A stretch of DNA of 34,652 bases from an uncultured Gallionellaceae bacterium (GTDB lineage Bacteria; Pseudomonadota; Gammaproteobacteria; Burkholderiales; Gallionellaceae). Below, piece by piece: positions 17,872 through 26,601 of this stretch. The translations under genes and the position numbers were made by a program. Each line of letters starts with the position of its first letter. Position 1 is the first letter of the stretch. The stretch lies in NCBI GenBank assembly GCA_903876625.1, contig CAIRAO010000314.1:1-34652 (forward strand), in the 5' to 3' direction. The notes under the pieces are model-generated. The model was not told where the DNA came from. It was given only the letters and a program-made list of their open reading frames with translations, and made no database searches.

Positions 17872-18378
17872 GTTCGAACCGGGCATGTGGTTGAGGCTTT
17901 TGAGTCCGGTGCCAACGATTACATCAGTAAGTCGTTACTTAACGTCGGCTAAAGCACATAGAGGTGGCGTTACTTGAGGGGAAAATATCCGCTGGATTGA
18001 AGCAATCAATACTCCTGTCATCGATGAGAAAATGTGGAAGGTCATTAAAGTCACAGGTGCGAGGGAAGGTGAGATTTAGAATCGTCGCAAGAATGGTGAA
18101 ATCTATTCACAACATCTAACCATCACCACCGTTGAGAATGCGAACAACATCATTTCAAATTACGTTGGAACGCTGAGTGATATCTCTGCGGCGAAGTCGC
18201 CAGAAAATGAAATCAAGAACCTGGCCCTCTCCTCTATGACCCGCTTACGTACTTACCCAACCGGCGTCTGTTTCTAGATCCCTTATATGCTGCAATGGTT
18301 CTAAATACGAGCACCGGACGAACTGGTGCACTGATGATCATCGATTTTAAACTGCTTAACGGGAAATTGACTGGCTAG
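17872..18378 (+). pseudogene. decayed receiver-PAS-GGDEF signalling gene
   Basis: This stretch has no intact gene, but three fragments of one multi-domain signalling protein are readable. The first (17872-17937) is the end of a response-regulator receiver, VVEAFESGANDYISK. The second (18017-18237) is the end of a PAS/PAC domain, NRRKNGEIYSQ, ending NYVGTLSDISAAK. It is broken by a TAG at 18077 where the family usually has Trp, a one-base change. The third, after a frameshift near 18233, is the start of a GGDEF domain, YDPLTYLPNRRLFLD, from 18235 to a stop at 18376. The GGDEF active-site motif itself is missing. The end touches nifM. It is a relic of a diguanylate cyclase or similar protein. 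Confidence 0.85.
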
Positions 18379-19250
18379 TGTGTCTCGGTGCCAATTGCTG
18401 CTGAATTTATTTCAGATATCTGTTTCATCCAAGCTTGCTGACAAACACGTTTGCGCTTCTGTTCCATCAGGTTGCGAATATGCGGTTTAGCATCGTCCAA
18501 ATTTAATATGCTTGCGGCCGAAATGATATCGCAACGCAGGATGTGAAATCCCAATTCAGATTCCAACACCTCGCTTACGTCTCCTGCTTGCATCGCAAAC
18601 AAGGCGTTATCCAGTTCAGGAAATAATTTTCCGCGCGGAAAGTCTCCCAGTTTTCCACCATCCAGAGCAGTCGGGCACTCGGAATGCTTAAGCGCTTGCT
18701 CTTCAAATCTCCGGGGTTCTTTTACCAGTCGGGCAGCGATAGCGGCAACACGTTTGGAAGCTTCCGCGCGAGTATTTTCAGCAATGGTTTCATTGATAGT
18801 AATAAGGATATGACGTACCAATCTGGTCTCTGGTCGGCGGAATTGTTCCGCGTGGAACTGGTAATAAAGTTCAACATCCATCTCTGAAATTTTTGCAGCC
18901 TTTGAACTCACTTTTTCCAGCACTGCCTCAACTTTCAATTCACGTTCGAGCGCTTTGGCAAATCCAGTTTCGTCCAGTCCATTACGTGACAAATCACTTA
19001 CAAATTCCTCTTCGTTGCAATAGCGTCCGCGTATTTCCTGCAAAGCGATATCCAAAGTGGAAGTTGGTACCATTGCATCGCACGCTTCGGCTGAGGCCAG
19101 CACTATTGCTTCAAGCTTTAGCTGTTTCTGAGCAATACTTTGCACACGGGCGAATTCATCCGGCTGCAAAGCTGCGGTTGCCTTGCTGTAAATTTTTTGT
19201 GCAGCCTTGAGTGTAAGGTAGGCTATTCCGGAATCAATGACTTGTAGCAT
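18375..19250 (-). CDS. nifM: nitrogenase Fe-protein maturation isomerase NifM
   Basis: NifM is a parvulin-type peptidyl-prolyl isomerase needed for active NifH (Fe protein). The ATG at 19250 gives 291 residues, close to the known NifM length of about 292. It follows a strong GAGGAG ribosome binding site, whereas the longer frame to 19361 lies inside nifZ. The N-terminal 130 residues are helical. The parvulin domain (about 140-245) shows RLVRHILITI, SECPTALDGGKLGDFPRGKL and LGFHILRC. It overlaps nifZ by 17 bases and is the last gene of the nif operon. Its end overlaps the decayed gene on the other strand. Confidence 0.93.
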   Translation of the reverse strand: MLQVIDSGIAYLTLKAAQKIYSKATAALQPDEFARVQSIAQKQLKLEAIVLASAEACDAMVPTSTLDIALQEIRGRYCNEEEFVSDLSRNGLDETGFAKALERELKVEAVLEKVSSKAAKISEMDVELYYQFHAEQFRRPETRLVRHILITINETIAENTRAEASKRVAAIAARLVKEPRRFEEQALKHSECPTALDGGKLGDFPRGKLFPELDNALFAMQAGDVSEVLESELGFHILRCDIISAASILNLDDAKPHIRNLMEQKRKRVCQQAWMKQISEINSAAIGTETH

Positions 19251-19710
19251 CGCTTTTCTCCTCATCGTCGAATACACGGGCAGCTTCCAGAGAAGATTCC
19301 GGAACTTGCAAAACCTGATCGTGAAAAATGACGTGATACTGAACACCATATTCTTCATCACGTAACACTTTCAGAACTTCTCCTTCCATCCCCGGAAACA
19401 CTCTTGCTTCACCCCTCACGGTTAAAGTAATCTTGCTACGCACTTTTTCGCGGCTTTCGAATTTACTCGGAACCCATGGTTCGTTGATGCTGATCAGCTC
19501 TTCTTCGCGAAAACCGACGATCTTGTTTTGTTCCAGGATATTGACGCTGTAAATCAATTGATCCTGCAAAAAAGTGCCTATGTTGATCACGAAGCCGGTC
19601 GACCCGCGTCTAATGAGTAATGTTCCAATCGGTACTCCCGGATAAGTGCCGTCATTACGCACATTTCGAATGATGCGCACCTCATCACCGAATTCGTATT
19701 TAGGTAGCAT
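19234..19710 (-). CDS. nifZ: nitrogenase maturation protein NifZ
   Basis: NifZ helps assemble the P-clusters of the nitrogenase MoFe protein. The 158-residue product starts with PKYEFGDEVRIIRNVRNDGTYPG, the family signature. It contains the second typical element RGSTGFVINIGTFLQDQLIYSVNIL. The C-terminal half (about 90-145) is a second SH3-like beta segment, VFPGMEGEVLKVLRDEEYGVQYHVIF. It lies 26 bases after nifW and overlaps nifM by 17 bases. Position between nifW and nifM is the same as in the well-known Azotobacter-type gene order. Confidence 0.93.
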   Translation of the reverse strand: MLPKYEFGDEVRIIRNVRNDGTYPGVPIGTLLIRRGSTGFVINIGTFLQDQLIYSVNILEQNKIVGFREEELISINEPWVPSKFESREKVRSKITLTVRGEARVFPGMEGEVLKVLRDEEYGVQYHVIFHDQVLQVPESSLEAARVFDDEEKSDATSH

Positions 19711-19736
19711 GTGCAGTTCCTTGGGTTGCCATATTC

Positions 19737-20069
19737 TTATGGCTCCGCTTTATTTACCGTGATAGAAGAAAGAGGAACGAAATGTGTTTTAGGTTCGTGC
19801 ATATGGAAAACCTTGAACACTTTTTCCGTCTGGGCATCAGAATTCACGAAATCCTGATATGCCTGTTGCAGAAACTTCTTATGTACCGCGCGGATCGCTT
19901 CTTCCTCATCTGGCAAATCCTCTTTGGCGAGATAGTTGTGAAAGCGCTGCAAAATATGCAGTCGATTTACCTGAACGACTGAACGTTCATAATCGATATC
20001 AAAATAGTCCAGAAAATCTTCTGCTGAGACTAATTCCTCAAGCTCTTCTTCATAGGTCAGTTCGTCCAT
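19737..20069 (-). CDS. nifW: nitrogenase-stabilizing protein NifW
   Basis: NifW is a small protein that binds the MoFe protein, assists its maturation and helps limit oxygen damage. The 110-residue product shows the family features EELVSAEDFLDYFDIDYERSVVQVNRLHILQRFHNYL and a C-terminal FKVFHMH segment. It is acidic at the N terminus and has no membrane segment. It overlaps the TPR-like gene by 13 bases and is followed by nifZ after 26 bases, so it is co-transcribed. Confidence 0.95.
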   Translation of the reverse strand: MDELTYEEELEELVSAEDFLDYFDIDYERSVVQVNRLHILQRFHNYLAKEDLPDEEEAIRAVHKKFLQQAYQDFVNSDAQTEKVFKVFHMHEPKTHFVPLSSITVNKAEP

Positions 20070-20590
20070 TTCGGATTCCTTTCTGCGTTTTTTTCGTTAA
20101 TCATTGATTGATGCAGCACATCTAATAGTGCTTTGCCGCCGATTCGATCATGACTATCCAGCTCAACCAATTTTTCCAGCATTGCTTTACCTTCGTTAAA
20201 TTCACCCAACCGCAGATGAATGTAGCCTGTTGCTTTGAGCACCATGAGATAGAACCGCACTAACCCCATCGAACGAATTACACCCTCACCGATATTTACT
20301 TCGCGCAAATTACGCCAGGTTTCCGGAAACTCAAGTCGCCGCGCCACGACTGACAATGTACTTTCAGCCACCAGCAACGCATCTTCCAGGCGATGCTGAT
20401 AAAAGTAGAAACGATACAAAGCGACGAGTACCATCAAATGCTGAGGTGCTATGAAATTGGCACGTAGCAACATTAATTCGGCATCTTCATTTCCGTAATT
20501 CGCAGCCGCCATTACAACCAAATGTTCGACTTCTGCACTGATGGGTTCGTCAAAATACAATTCGGCTTGTTCAAAATCGAGCAGGTCCAC
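20057..20590 (-). CDS. TPR-like helical protein in the nif operon
   Basis: I do not recognise a named family. A GTG at 20590, seven bases after AGGAAGG, gives 177 residues and begins VDLLDFEQAELYFDEPIS. The longer frame to 20665 lies inside cysE. The protein is almost all helical, and the spacing of helix pairs resembles tetratricopeptide repeats: AELMLLRANFIAPQHLMVLVALYRFYFYQHRLEDALLVAE and GYIHLRLGEFNEGKAMLEKLVELD. It has no signal peptide, so it should be cytoplasmic. It is coupled with cysE upstream (start next to the cysE stop) and overlaps nifW by 13 bases, so it is part of the nitrogenase-assembly operon. A scaffold or chaperone-like role is inferred. Confidence 0.8.
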   Translation of the reverse strand: MDLLDFEQAELYFDEPISAEVEHLVVMAAANYGNEDAELMLLRANFIAPQHLMVLVALYRFYFYQHRLEDALLVAESTLSVVARRLEFPETWRNLREVNIGEGVIRSMGLVRFYLMVLKATGYIHLRLGEFNEGKAMLEKLVELDSHDRIGGKALLDVLHQSMINEKNAERNPKWTN

Positions 20591-20591
20591 T

Positions 20592-21374
20592 TCATGCCTT
20601 CCTGATAATACGGGCGACTTCTGTACCGCACAAATCATCCGCCTCACAATTGCGACATTGGCCATTCACTGCTTCACCCTGTTTACGTAATTGTCCTTCC
20701 AGAACTTCAATGCGCTCCATCAAACAAGCGATTGCACGCCCCACCGGATCAGGTATCAAGTGATGATCAAGATTAATGCCATAAATATTATCCGAGCTCG
20801 CTTCTTCAGTACGCAGAACAATCTTGGCAGGAATGCCCACTACCGTGCACTCGGCGGGTACGTCTTTGACTACGACAGAATTAGAACCGACCCGAACATT
20901 TTTACCGAGCGTGATCGCGCCCAATATCTTTGCTCCTGCACCCACCACCACTCCATCACACAATGTCGGATGGCGCTTGCCTTTGTTCCATGTTGTTCCA
21001 CCTAAAGTAACACCGTGATACAAAGTCACATCATTTCCGATTTCTGCAGTTTCTCCTATCACTACACCCGCACCATGATCGATAAAAAAACGTCTACCGA
21101 TGGTTGCCCCGGGATGAATATCAACATTGGTCACGAAGCGCGCAAACCAAGAAAGCAAACGTGCCAAATAACGAAGTCCGAATTTCCATAAACGATGTGC
21201 AATGCGTTGTATCAAAATTGCATGCACGCCAGGGTAAGTCGTCAACACTTCAAAACGTGAACGTGCCGCGGGATCACGTTGAAATACGCAGCTCACATCT
21301 TCCCGCAAAAGTCTTAGCATTGAAGTTTGCTTTGACTTAGAAATGACACTTTGGGCTATCAAAATGTTATCCAT
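20592..21374 (-). CDS. cysE: serine O-acetyltransferase (nif-linked CysE)
   Basis: CysE acetylates serine to O-acetylserine, the precursor of cysteine. In a nif operon it raises the cysteine supply for NifS. The 260-residue product has an N-terminal helical region and a left-handed beta-helix of hexapeptide repeats. The active-site residues H100 ([12 protein letters not shown]) and H120 ([11 protein letters not shown]) are present. The ATG at 21374 has an AGGG motif upstream; a second ATG at 21320 matches the usual family N terminus but lacks a ribosome binding site. The C terminus is odd: [10 protein letters not shown] (C240, C243, C249) is a possible metal or redox site. The gene is 9 bases after nifV. 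Confidence 0.93.
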   Translation of the reverse strand: MDNILIAQSVISKSKQTSMLRLLREDVSCVFQRDPAARSRFEVLTTYPGVHAILIQRIAHRLWKFGLRYLARLLSWFARFVTNVDIHPGATIGRRFFIDHGAGVVIGETAEIGNDVTLYHGVTLGGTTWNKGKRHPTLCDGVVVGAGAKILGAITLGKNVRVGSNSVVVKDVPAECTVVGIPAKIVLRTEEASSDNIYGINLDHHLIPDPVGRAIACLMERIEVLEGQLRKQGEAVNGQCRNCEADDLCGTEVARIIRKA

Positions 21375-21383
21375 GATGCGGCC

Positions 21384-22529
21384 CTAGTGTGATGCACCGG
21401 GCTGAGTACGGCCAATGTATCTTTGATAAAGAAACAATAGTTCCTGATCGGCAGGTGAACGCTTGGCGCGTTCCGCAAAAGTTCTGATGTCGGGAAGCAA
21501 TGCACGCGCTTCTGCTTGGCTGAGCGTTAACCCCATCGTGGCGTAAGCTGCAATAATTCCATGTGCACCGGAGTGTTTGCCAACAACTAATTTGTGGCGA
21601 CGACCCACTTCTTCGGGGGCAAAACCTTGATACGTTTCCGGGTCTTTGAGCAAACCATCTACATGAATACCTGCTTCGTGAGTAAAGACGCCTTCTCCCA
21701 CCAAACTCTTTTGCCACGGAACGGGATGGCCTGAAGCAGATGCAACCAGTTTAGACAGATCAGGAAAGTGAGTAAGATCGATTCCAGTATCCAGGTTATA
21801 AAGTTTTTTCAACCCCATCGCGACTTCTTCCAGTGGTGCGTTACCTGCACGTTCACCCAAACCATTTACAGTGGTGTTGATATGCGTTGCTCCTGCAATA
21901 GCTGCAGCAAGGCTATTGGCAGTAGCCAGACCCAGATCATCATGAGCATGCATTTCTATTTCCAAATCTGAAGCTCGGTGCAAAGCTGAAATCGCCTTGT
22001 GCACACCAAATGGTTCCATCACGCCAAGCGTATCAGCGTAACGTATGCGACGTGCGCCGCAGATTTGCGCGGCTTCAACGATACGCAACATGAATTCAGG
22101 ATCAGCCCGCGAAGCGTCTTCACAACCGACGATGATATCCAAACCGCAATCGTGCGCACGCATGACTACATCATAGATAGAAGCAATAACCCATTCACGG
22201 TCGCGTTTCAATTTTTTGGAAAGATGAATGTCCGAGACAGGAATTGAAAGATCGATCATGTGCACATCAAGCTGTTCGCACAAGGCGAGGTCAGCCTCAC
22301 ACATGCGACTCCAAACGATCAGTTTCGCATTCAAACCAAGTGCCGCTACGGCATTGATACTTTCGCGTTCTTCTTGTCCCATCGCCGGAATGCCGACTTC
22401 CAGTTCAGGTACACCAAGTGCGTCGAGTTGACGCGCGATGTCCAACTTCTCTTCCAACGTAAACGCCACACCCGCGGTCTGTTCGCCGTCGCGCAGGGTA
22501 GTGTCGTCGATGATGATTGAGCGGGACAT
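21384..22529 (-). CDS. nifV: homocitrate synthase NifV
   Basis: NifV condenses acetyl-CoA with 2-oxoglutarate to homocitrate, the organic part of the FeMo-cofactor. The ATG at 22529 gives 381 residues, the family length; the longer frame to 22595 lies inside nifS. The N-terminal [19 protein letters not shown] is the conserved metal and 2-oxoacid site. The HxH metal motif is [14 protein letters not shown], followed by [15 protein letters not shown]. The C-terminal part is short and lacks the LeuA regulatory domain, as expected for NifV. It begins 10 bases after the nifS stop. Its ribosome binding site is weak, suggesting translational coupling. Confidence 0.95.
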   Translation of the reverse strand: MSRSIIIDDTTLRDGEQTAGVAFTLEEKLDIARQLDALGVPELEVGIPAMGQEERESINAVAALGLNAKLIVWSRMCEADLALCEQLDVHMIDLSIPVSDIHLSKKLKRDREWVIASIYDVVMRAHDCGLDIIVGCEDASRADPEFMLRIVEAAQICGARRIRYADTLGVMEPFGVHKAISALHRASDLEIEMHAHDDLGLATANSLAAAIAGATHINTTVNGLGERAGNAPLEEVAMGLKKLYNLDTGIDLTHFPDLSKLVASASGHPVPWQKSLVGEGVFTHEAGIHVDGLLKDPETYQGFAPEEVGRRHKLVVGKHSGAHGIIAAYATMGLTLSQAEARALLPDIRTFAERAKRSPADQELLFLYQRYIGRTQPGASH

Positions 22530-22539
22530 GGCAATAGTC

Positions 22540-23748
22540 TTAAGCGTAAGTCGGTGTGAATGCTTTTTCGGGTTCAACTGCCGGGCCATCACCATCCCAA
22601 TACGGTGAAAGCTTTCTCAGTTGTGCGATGATCTCCGGCACGACTTGAATCACTCGATCCACTTCCGCCTCAGTGTTGTAGCGTGAGAGTGAGAAGCGCA
22701 CCGTTCCGTGAGCGGCTGTGTAAGGAATTCCCATCGCACGCATCACATGTGATGGTTCCAATGAGCCAGAAGTGCACGCAGAGCCGGAACTTGCCGCAAT
22801 GCCGAATTTATTCAACAGCAACAAGATGGCTTCGCCTTCGATGAATTCAAACGCGATATTGCTGGTGTTCGGCAAGCGATTCTCCGGATTTCCGGTCACA
22901 AATGAGCGGGGTACTTTAGCCAGAATGGCTGACTCTAATTTGTTACGCAGGCGAGCTATTTCGGTGTTCTCGTAAGCCATCGCCTCCATTGCCATCTCAG
23001 CCGCTTTCCCTAGCCCGACAATCGATGTGGTGTTCTCAGTACCCGCACGACGACCACGCTCTTGATGACCTCCTCGCAGTAACGGACGAAAGCGAGTACC
23101 ACGCTTGAGGTATAAAACGCCAATCCCTTTTGGTGCATGCAACTTATGGCCGGATACGGAGAGCATGTCGATCTTGGTATCTTTCAAATTCAGCGGCACT
23201 TTACCTACCGCTTGCACGGCGTCCGTATGGAACATCGCACCTGCGGCATTCGCCAATTCAGCCATTTCAACCACCGGGAAAAATGTACCGGTCTCGTTAT
23301 TGGCCCACATCACCGAGACAATGGCGACTTTATCGGTGAGCAGTTTTTTGTACTCGTCCAGATCAAGATTACCTTTGCCATCGACTTTGAGCAGATGAAC
23401 TTTGTAACCGTCTTTTTCCAAGTGAGTGCAAAGGGTCAGAATCGCCGGATGCTCGACCGTAGTCGTGATGATCTCTTTGCGTTCCGGCTGCGCCTTCAAA
23501 GCTGAGATCAAGGCAGTTGAATCAGACTCAGTTCCGCAAGAAGTAAAAATGATCTCGGAATCATGTTCCGCACCGAGCAACTCTTGCACTTGCATGCGTG
23601 CTTTTTTGATCGCAAGCCCGACTTTGTTTCCAAAGCTGTGCATCGAGGATGGATTGCCAAACTGCTCGGTGAAATACGGAAGCATAACCTCCACCACTGC
23701 TGGATCGACCTTTGTGGTTGCATTGTTGTCGAAATAGATGCCTTCCAT
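22540..23748 (-). CDS. nifS: cysteine desulfurase NifS
   Basis: NifS takes sulfur from cysteine, using pyridoxal phosphate, and hands it to NifU for Fe-S cluster building. The 402-residue product aligns by motif with the classic nif enzyme. K202 in [10 protein letters not shown] is the PLP lysine, C325 in [16 protein letters not shown] is the persulfide cysteine, and [10 protein letters not shown] is the cofactor strand. These numbers equal those of the well-studied Azotobacter NifS. It is preceded 13 bases upstream by nifU, and its start has an AAGGACAAAATC ribosome binding region. Confidence 0.97.
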   Translation of the reverse strand: MEGIYFDNNATTKVDPAVVEVMLPYFTEQFGNPSSMHSFGNKVGLAIKKARMQVQELLGAEHDSEIIFTSCGTESDSTALISALKAQPERKEIITTTVEHPAILTLCTHLEKDGYKVHLLKVDGKGNLDLDEYKKLLTDKVAIVSVMWANNETGTFFPVVEMAELANAAGAMFHTDAVQAVGKVPLNLKDTKIDMLSVSGHKLHAPKGIGVLYLKRGTRFRPLLRGGHQERGRRAGTENTTSIVGLGKAAEMAMEAMAYENTEIARLRNKLESAILAKVPRSFVTGNPENRLPNTSNIAFEFIEGEAILLLLNKFGIAASSGSACTSGSLEPSHVMRAMGIPYTAAHGTVRFSLSRYNTEAEVDRVIQVVPEIIAQLRKLSPYWDGDGPAVEPEKAFTPTYA

Positions 23749-23761
23749 GATTTTGTCCTTT

Positions 23762-24652
23762 TTAGCCTTTCATTGCGCGAGTTAATGAGCTAACTTTGGT
23801 CGGAACGATCTTGATGAACTCTTTCAGTTCTTCCATCAATTTTTGCTGAATGCCTTGCAGGGTGAGTGCTTCCATCTGGCAACCCGCACATGCACCGGTC
23901 ATATTGACGTAGATGGTCTTGCCATCCACATCCACCAGTTCGATATCGCCACCATCACGCTTCAACTGAGGACGCACCATTTCCAGCACCGCTTCGATCT
24001 TGCGAATGCGTTGCAGATTGGTCAGACCTGCGGGTGCCGCAACTTCTTCTTTGGGTTGCGCTCCCGGTTTGAAGCTGTCGCCGCGTTCTGTCATTACTTT
24101 AACCAAAATTTCTTCGATACCTTCATGGCAAGAGGAGCAACCGCCGCCGGCTTTGGTGTAGTTAGTCACGTCTTGCACTGAAGACAAATTATTGGCGCGA
24201 ATTGTTTCTTCAATCAATACCGCGTCGATGGCAAAACATTTGCACACCAGTGCGCCTTCTTCATGATCATCGCTCCACACTTCACCGCGATAATTAGCAA
24301 CTGCGGCTTGTAACGCTTCGCGCCCCATGACTGAACAGTGCATTTTTTCCGGTGGAAGACCGTCAAGATAATCTGCGATGTCTTGATTACTCACCTTCAA
24401 TGCCTCATCCAGTGTTTTGCCTTTGATCATTTCGGTGAGCGCAGAAGAAGAAGCGATTGCCGAGCCGCATCCAAAGGTTTGAAAATGTGCATCAAGAATG
24501 GTGTCAGTATCCGGCTCCACCTTAAGCATCAAGCGCAAAGCATCGCCGCAACTGATCGAACCAACGTCACCAATACCATTTGCGCCTTCAAGCACCCCGG
24601 CATTGCGCGGCTGAAAAAAATGTTCTTTAACTTTGTCCGAGTAATCCCACAT
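23762..24652 (-). CDS. nifU: Fe-S cluster scaffold NifU
   Basis: NifU is the modular scaffold on which NifS-derived sulfur and iron form clusters for nitrogenase. The ATG at 24652 follows a strong AAGGAG and gives 296 residues. Domain 1 is IscU-like with C35, C62 and C106. Domain 2 is a permanent [2Fe-2S] site with C137, C139, C172 and C175 (VCKCF and CSSC). Domain 3 is an Nfu-type CxxC domain with C255 and C258 (GACAGCQ). All expected ligands are present. The frame extends to 24736 but overlaps the iscA gene there. It is the second gene of the nif operon. Confidence 0.97.
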   Translation of the reverse strand: MWDYSDKVKEHFFQPRNAGVLEGANGIGDVGSISCGDALRLMLKVEPDTDTILDAHFQTFGCGSAIASSSALTEMIKGKTLDEALKVSNQDIADYLDGLPPEKMHCSVMGREALQAAVANYRGEVWSDDHEEGALVCKCFAIDAVLIEETIRANNLSSVQDVTNYTKAGGGCSSCHEGIEEILVKVMTERGDSFKPGAQPKEEVAAPAGLTNLQRIRKIEAVLEMVRPQLKRDGGDIELVDVDGKTIYVNMTGACAGCQMEALTLQGIQQKLMEELKEFIKIVPTKVSSLTRAMKG

Positions 24653-24662
24653 GGTGTGCTCC

Positions 24663-24986
24663 TTAAGCTGAGAAAGATGAACCGCATGCACAGCTTGAGC
24701 TGGCATTTGGGTTTTCAAATTTGAAACCGCTTCCATTTAGACTATCCACAAAGTCGACTGTCACCCCTTCAAGCAATGGAGCTGACAAAGGGTCGACCAG
24801 CAGCGTTATCGCGCCATATTCCAATACAGTATCGTCTTCACTCTTTGCCTCTTCCAGAGACATGCCATACTGAAATCCTGAACAGCCACCACCAGAGATT
24901 GCGATGCGGAGTCCTGCTACAGGCGTAGCCGAACCTTTGATGAATTTATCGACTGCGGAAATCGCGTTGGGTGTCAGGGTAATCAT
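24663..24986 (-). CDS. iscA: nif-type IscA/HesB Fe-S carrier
   Basis: This A-type carrier has 107 residues and the three conserved cysteines C35 (GGGCSGF), C99 and C101 (CAC). It holds or passes Fe-S clusters from the NifU scaffold to target proteins. It is the first gene of the nif operon, and its start has a TAGGAG motif eight bases upstream. It ends 10 bases before nifU. The promoter is only about 36 bases upstream. The symbol iscA is used in the sense of the nif-associated copy; a separate housekeeping copy may exist elsewhere. Confidence 0.94.
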   Translation of the reverse strand: MITLTPNAISAVDKFIKGSATPVAGLRIAISGGGCSGFQYGMSLEEAKSEDDTVLEYGAITLLVDPLSAPLLEGVTVDFVDSLNGSGFKFENPNASSSCACGSSFSA

Positions 24987-25021
24987 GGTTCGCTCCTATC
25001 AGTGGTTTGTACCTGATAGTT

Positions 25022-25037
25022 TGCAAGCCACGTGCCA
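25022..25037 (-). promoter_or_regulatory. sigma54 (RpoN) promoter of the nif operon
   Basis: On the minus strand TGGCACGTGGCTTGCA is a textbook -24/-12 element (TGGCAC-N5-TTGCA). It is 36 bases upstream of the iscA start, so transcription would begin near 25011. With the NifA-type site upstream, it makes the whole downstream set iscA-nifM a probable sigma54 operon. Confidence 0.9.
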
Positions 25038-25131
25038 ACTCCGATTGAGGATTCAATACATTGTTTAATTGCGTAATTATTTTCATTTCTTGCTCAACTC
25101 GCCTGTATGGAACAAGACGGGGTCAGGCTGT

Positions 25132-25147
25132 TGTAGGTTTTGCGACA
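25132..25147. promoter_or_regulatory. NifA upstream activator site
   Basis: TGT-AGGTTTTGCG-ACA fits the NifA consensus TGT-N4-T-N5-ACA exactly. Its centre is about 128 bases upstream of the expected start of transcription, within the usual range for NifA sites. It lies inside a longer dyad (TGTTGT...ACAACA). No second copy was seen nearby. NifA itself is not in the window. Confidence 0.8.
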
Positions 25148-25220
25148 ACATCAAAATGGAGCTAAATATCCACAGTTCTAGTAAGAAAGATAGACTTTGG
25201 GTTTGGCTAGTTTCATTTCC

Positions 25221-25757
25221 TTAAGGAATTGCCATTTCTCTGATTTTGCTCAACGTCCGCCAATTCCTGAAAGTCATCGGAACGCCAATCAGTCTTTCGG
25301 TGTTAGCGGCAAGTTTCGATCTGCCAAATCCTTCAGGGGCATGAAGATAGAATATCTTGTCAATCAAGAGAAATCTTTCGCTTTGGATTTTAATGCTTTC
25401 AAGCTTTGAAAAGTCTTGTTTTACCGGCAACGTGGCCAAAAATCCTACGTGCAGAGTGTCCGGTAAGAGCTCCGCTTCTTTGAATGGATTATTCGCGATT
25501 ACTTTTTCTATTTCAGCAAGTTCCAACACTACCATCTGGGGAGAGAAACCAAAGCGGCTCTCAATTTCAATACCTATTTTATTGGAAAATCTTGAGATGT
25601 TTTTTTCAGAACACTGGAAAATTGCGTTCCCACTTTGGATATAGGTCTTGATATTTCGTGCACCCAGACTTTCAAAAACAGCAACGAGTTCCTTCATCGG
25701 CAAGGCGTTCTTGCCTCCAACGTTGATTCCTCTGAAAAGGGCAACATAGGTATTCAT
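25221..25757 (-). CDS. DUF1697 family protein
   Basis: The 178-residue product opens with YVALFRGINVGGKNALPMKEL, the clear DUF1697 signature. It continues with the typical KTYIQSGNAIFQ, VIANNPF and YLHAPEGFGRSKL segments. The family is widespread, cytoplasmic and of unknown function; sequence gives no catalytic clue. It ends 73 bases upstream of the NifA site and is transcribed toward the nif operon. Read-through could reach it, but the sigma54 signal points to separate control. It is divergent from the Spy/CpxP-like gene. Confidence 0.9.
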   Translation of the reverse strand: MNTYVALFRGINVGGKNALPMKELVAVFESLGARNIKTYIQSGNAIFQCSEKNISRFSNKIGIEIESRFGFSPQMVVLELAEIEKVIANNPFKEAELLPDTLHVGFLATLPVKQDFSKLESIKIQSERFLLIDKIFYLHAPEGFGRSKLAANTERLIGVPMTFRNWRTLSKIREMAIP

Positions 25758-25943
25758 TTATCTGCCGATTATTTTTATATTTCAGTCACATCCTACAATG
25801 TAACAATTTTACTGTCTGAAGCACGGTTAGCCAACCACTTCACAAATCTTTACTCAGGCTACACGTGCCAGCAAAAGCAGCCGAATAAAGTGTCACTCAG
25901 CCAATTCATTTGAAGCGGCACTTATAAAATCAGGAGATTAATC

Positions 25944-26528
25944 ATGAACGAACAAGACACAATCACGACCAACCCAACAGAGCAAAAGAATGGATGCTGT
26001 CACAACCAGAATCATTTTAACCAACATTGTCATGGCAAACACCGTTTTGCCAGATTTTTCGGCTTACTGGTCATTTTAGGGATCGGCTTTATGGCGGGCA
26101 AATGTTTTGCCTTTGAACACGGCTGGTGTCACGATGGTCAACCCGGTTTCATCTCTGGAAAACCGGTTGACCCTGAACAAATGAGCAGGATGGCTGATAA
26201 ACGCATTGAACACATGCTCTCAGAAGTCGATGCCAGCAAGGACCAAAAAGCCAAGGCTTCCGAGATCGTAAAGAAATCAGTGATCAATGGCGCGCCTTTG
26301 GCTGAGCAAATACGCGGCAATCATCAAAAGATGATGACGCTATTGAGTGCCAAAGAATTAGACAAAGCGGCCGTTGAACGATTGCGTGTCGAGCAATTAA
26401 AGACGATGGATGAAATCAGCAAACAAATGACACAAACCATGCTGGCTGTTGCAGAATTGTTAACGCCGGAGCAACGCACAAAGCTATCTGAAAAAATGAC
26501 CAAGCATGGCGGCTGGATGCATAACTGA
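25944..26528 (+). CDS. Spy/CpxP-like metal-sensor protein with His/Cys-rich tail
   Basis: This 194-residue protein has one membrane segment (about residues 36-54) and a helical periplasmic domain, residues 75-185, of the Spy/CpxP/CnrX type. Examples are MSRMADKRIEHMLSEVD and LLTPEQRTKLSEKM, where LTPEQR is the family hallmark. Such proteins bind metals or unfolded proteins in the periplasm and dampen a two-component kinase. The N-terminal stretch at residues 18-33 has two Cys pairs' worth of ligands and many His (CCH...HCHGKH), on the predicted cytoplasmic side. The ATG has a CAGGAG box ten bases upstream. A response regulator and kinase follow, suggesting one functional unit. Confidence 0.85.
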   Translation: MNEQDTITTNPTEQKNGCCHNQNHFNQHCHGKHRFARFFGLLVILGIGFMAGKCFAFEHGWCHDGQPGFISGKPVDPEQMSRMADKRIEHMLSEVDASKDQKAKASEIVKKSVINGAPLAEQIRGNHQKMMTLLSAKELDKAAVERLRVEQLKTMDEISKQMTQTMLAVAELLTPEQRTKLSEKMTKHGGWMHN

Positions 26529-26601
26529 AAGTTGGTAACGATGATCTGCCCTGCAAGCATACCTCTTGGTATGATGCAGGGTATTCCAATTGAGTGTATT
26601 T

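Noticed and set aside
17658-17894. Small open frame of 78 codons after the ribbon-helix-helix gene
   Set aside because: It has no ribosome binding site and no recognisable domain, and its end runs through the receiver fragment of the pseudogene in another frame.
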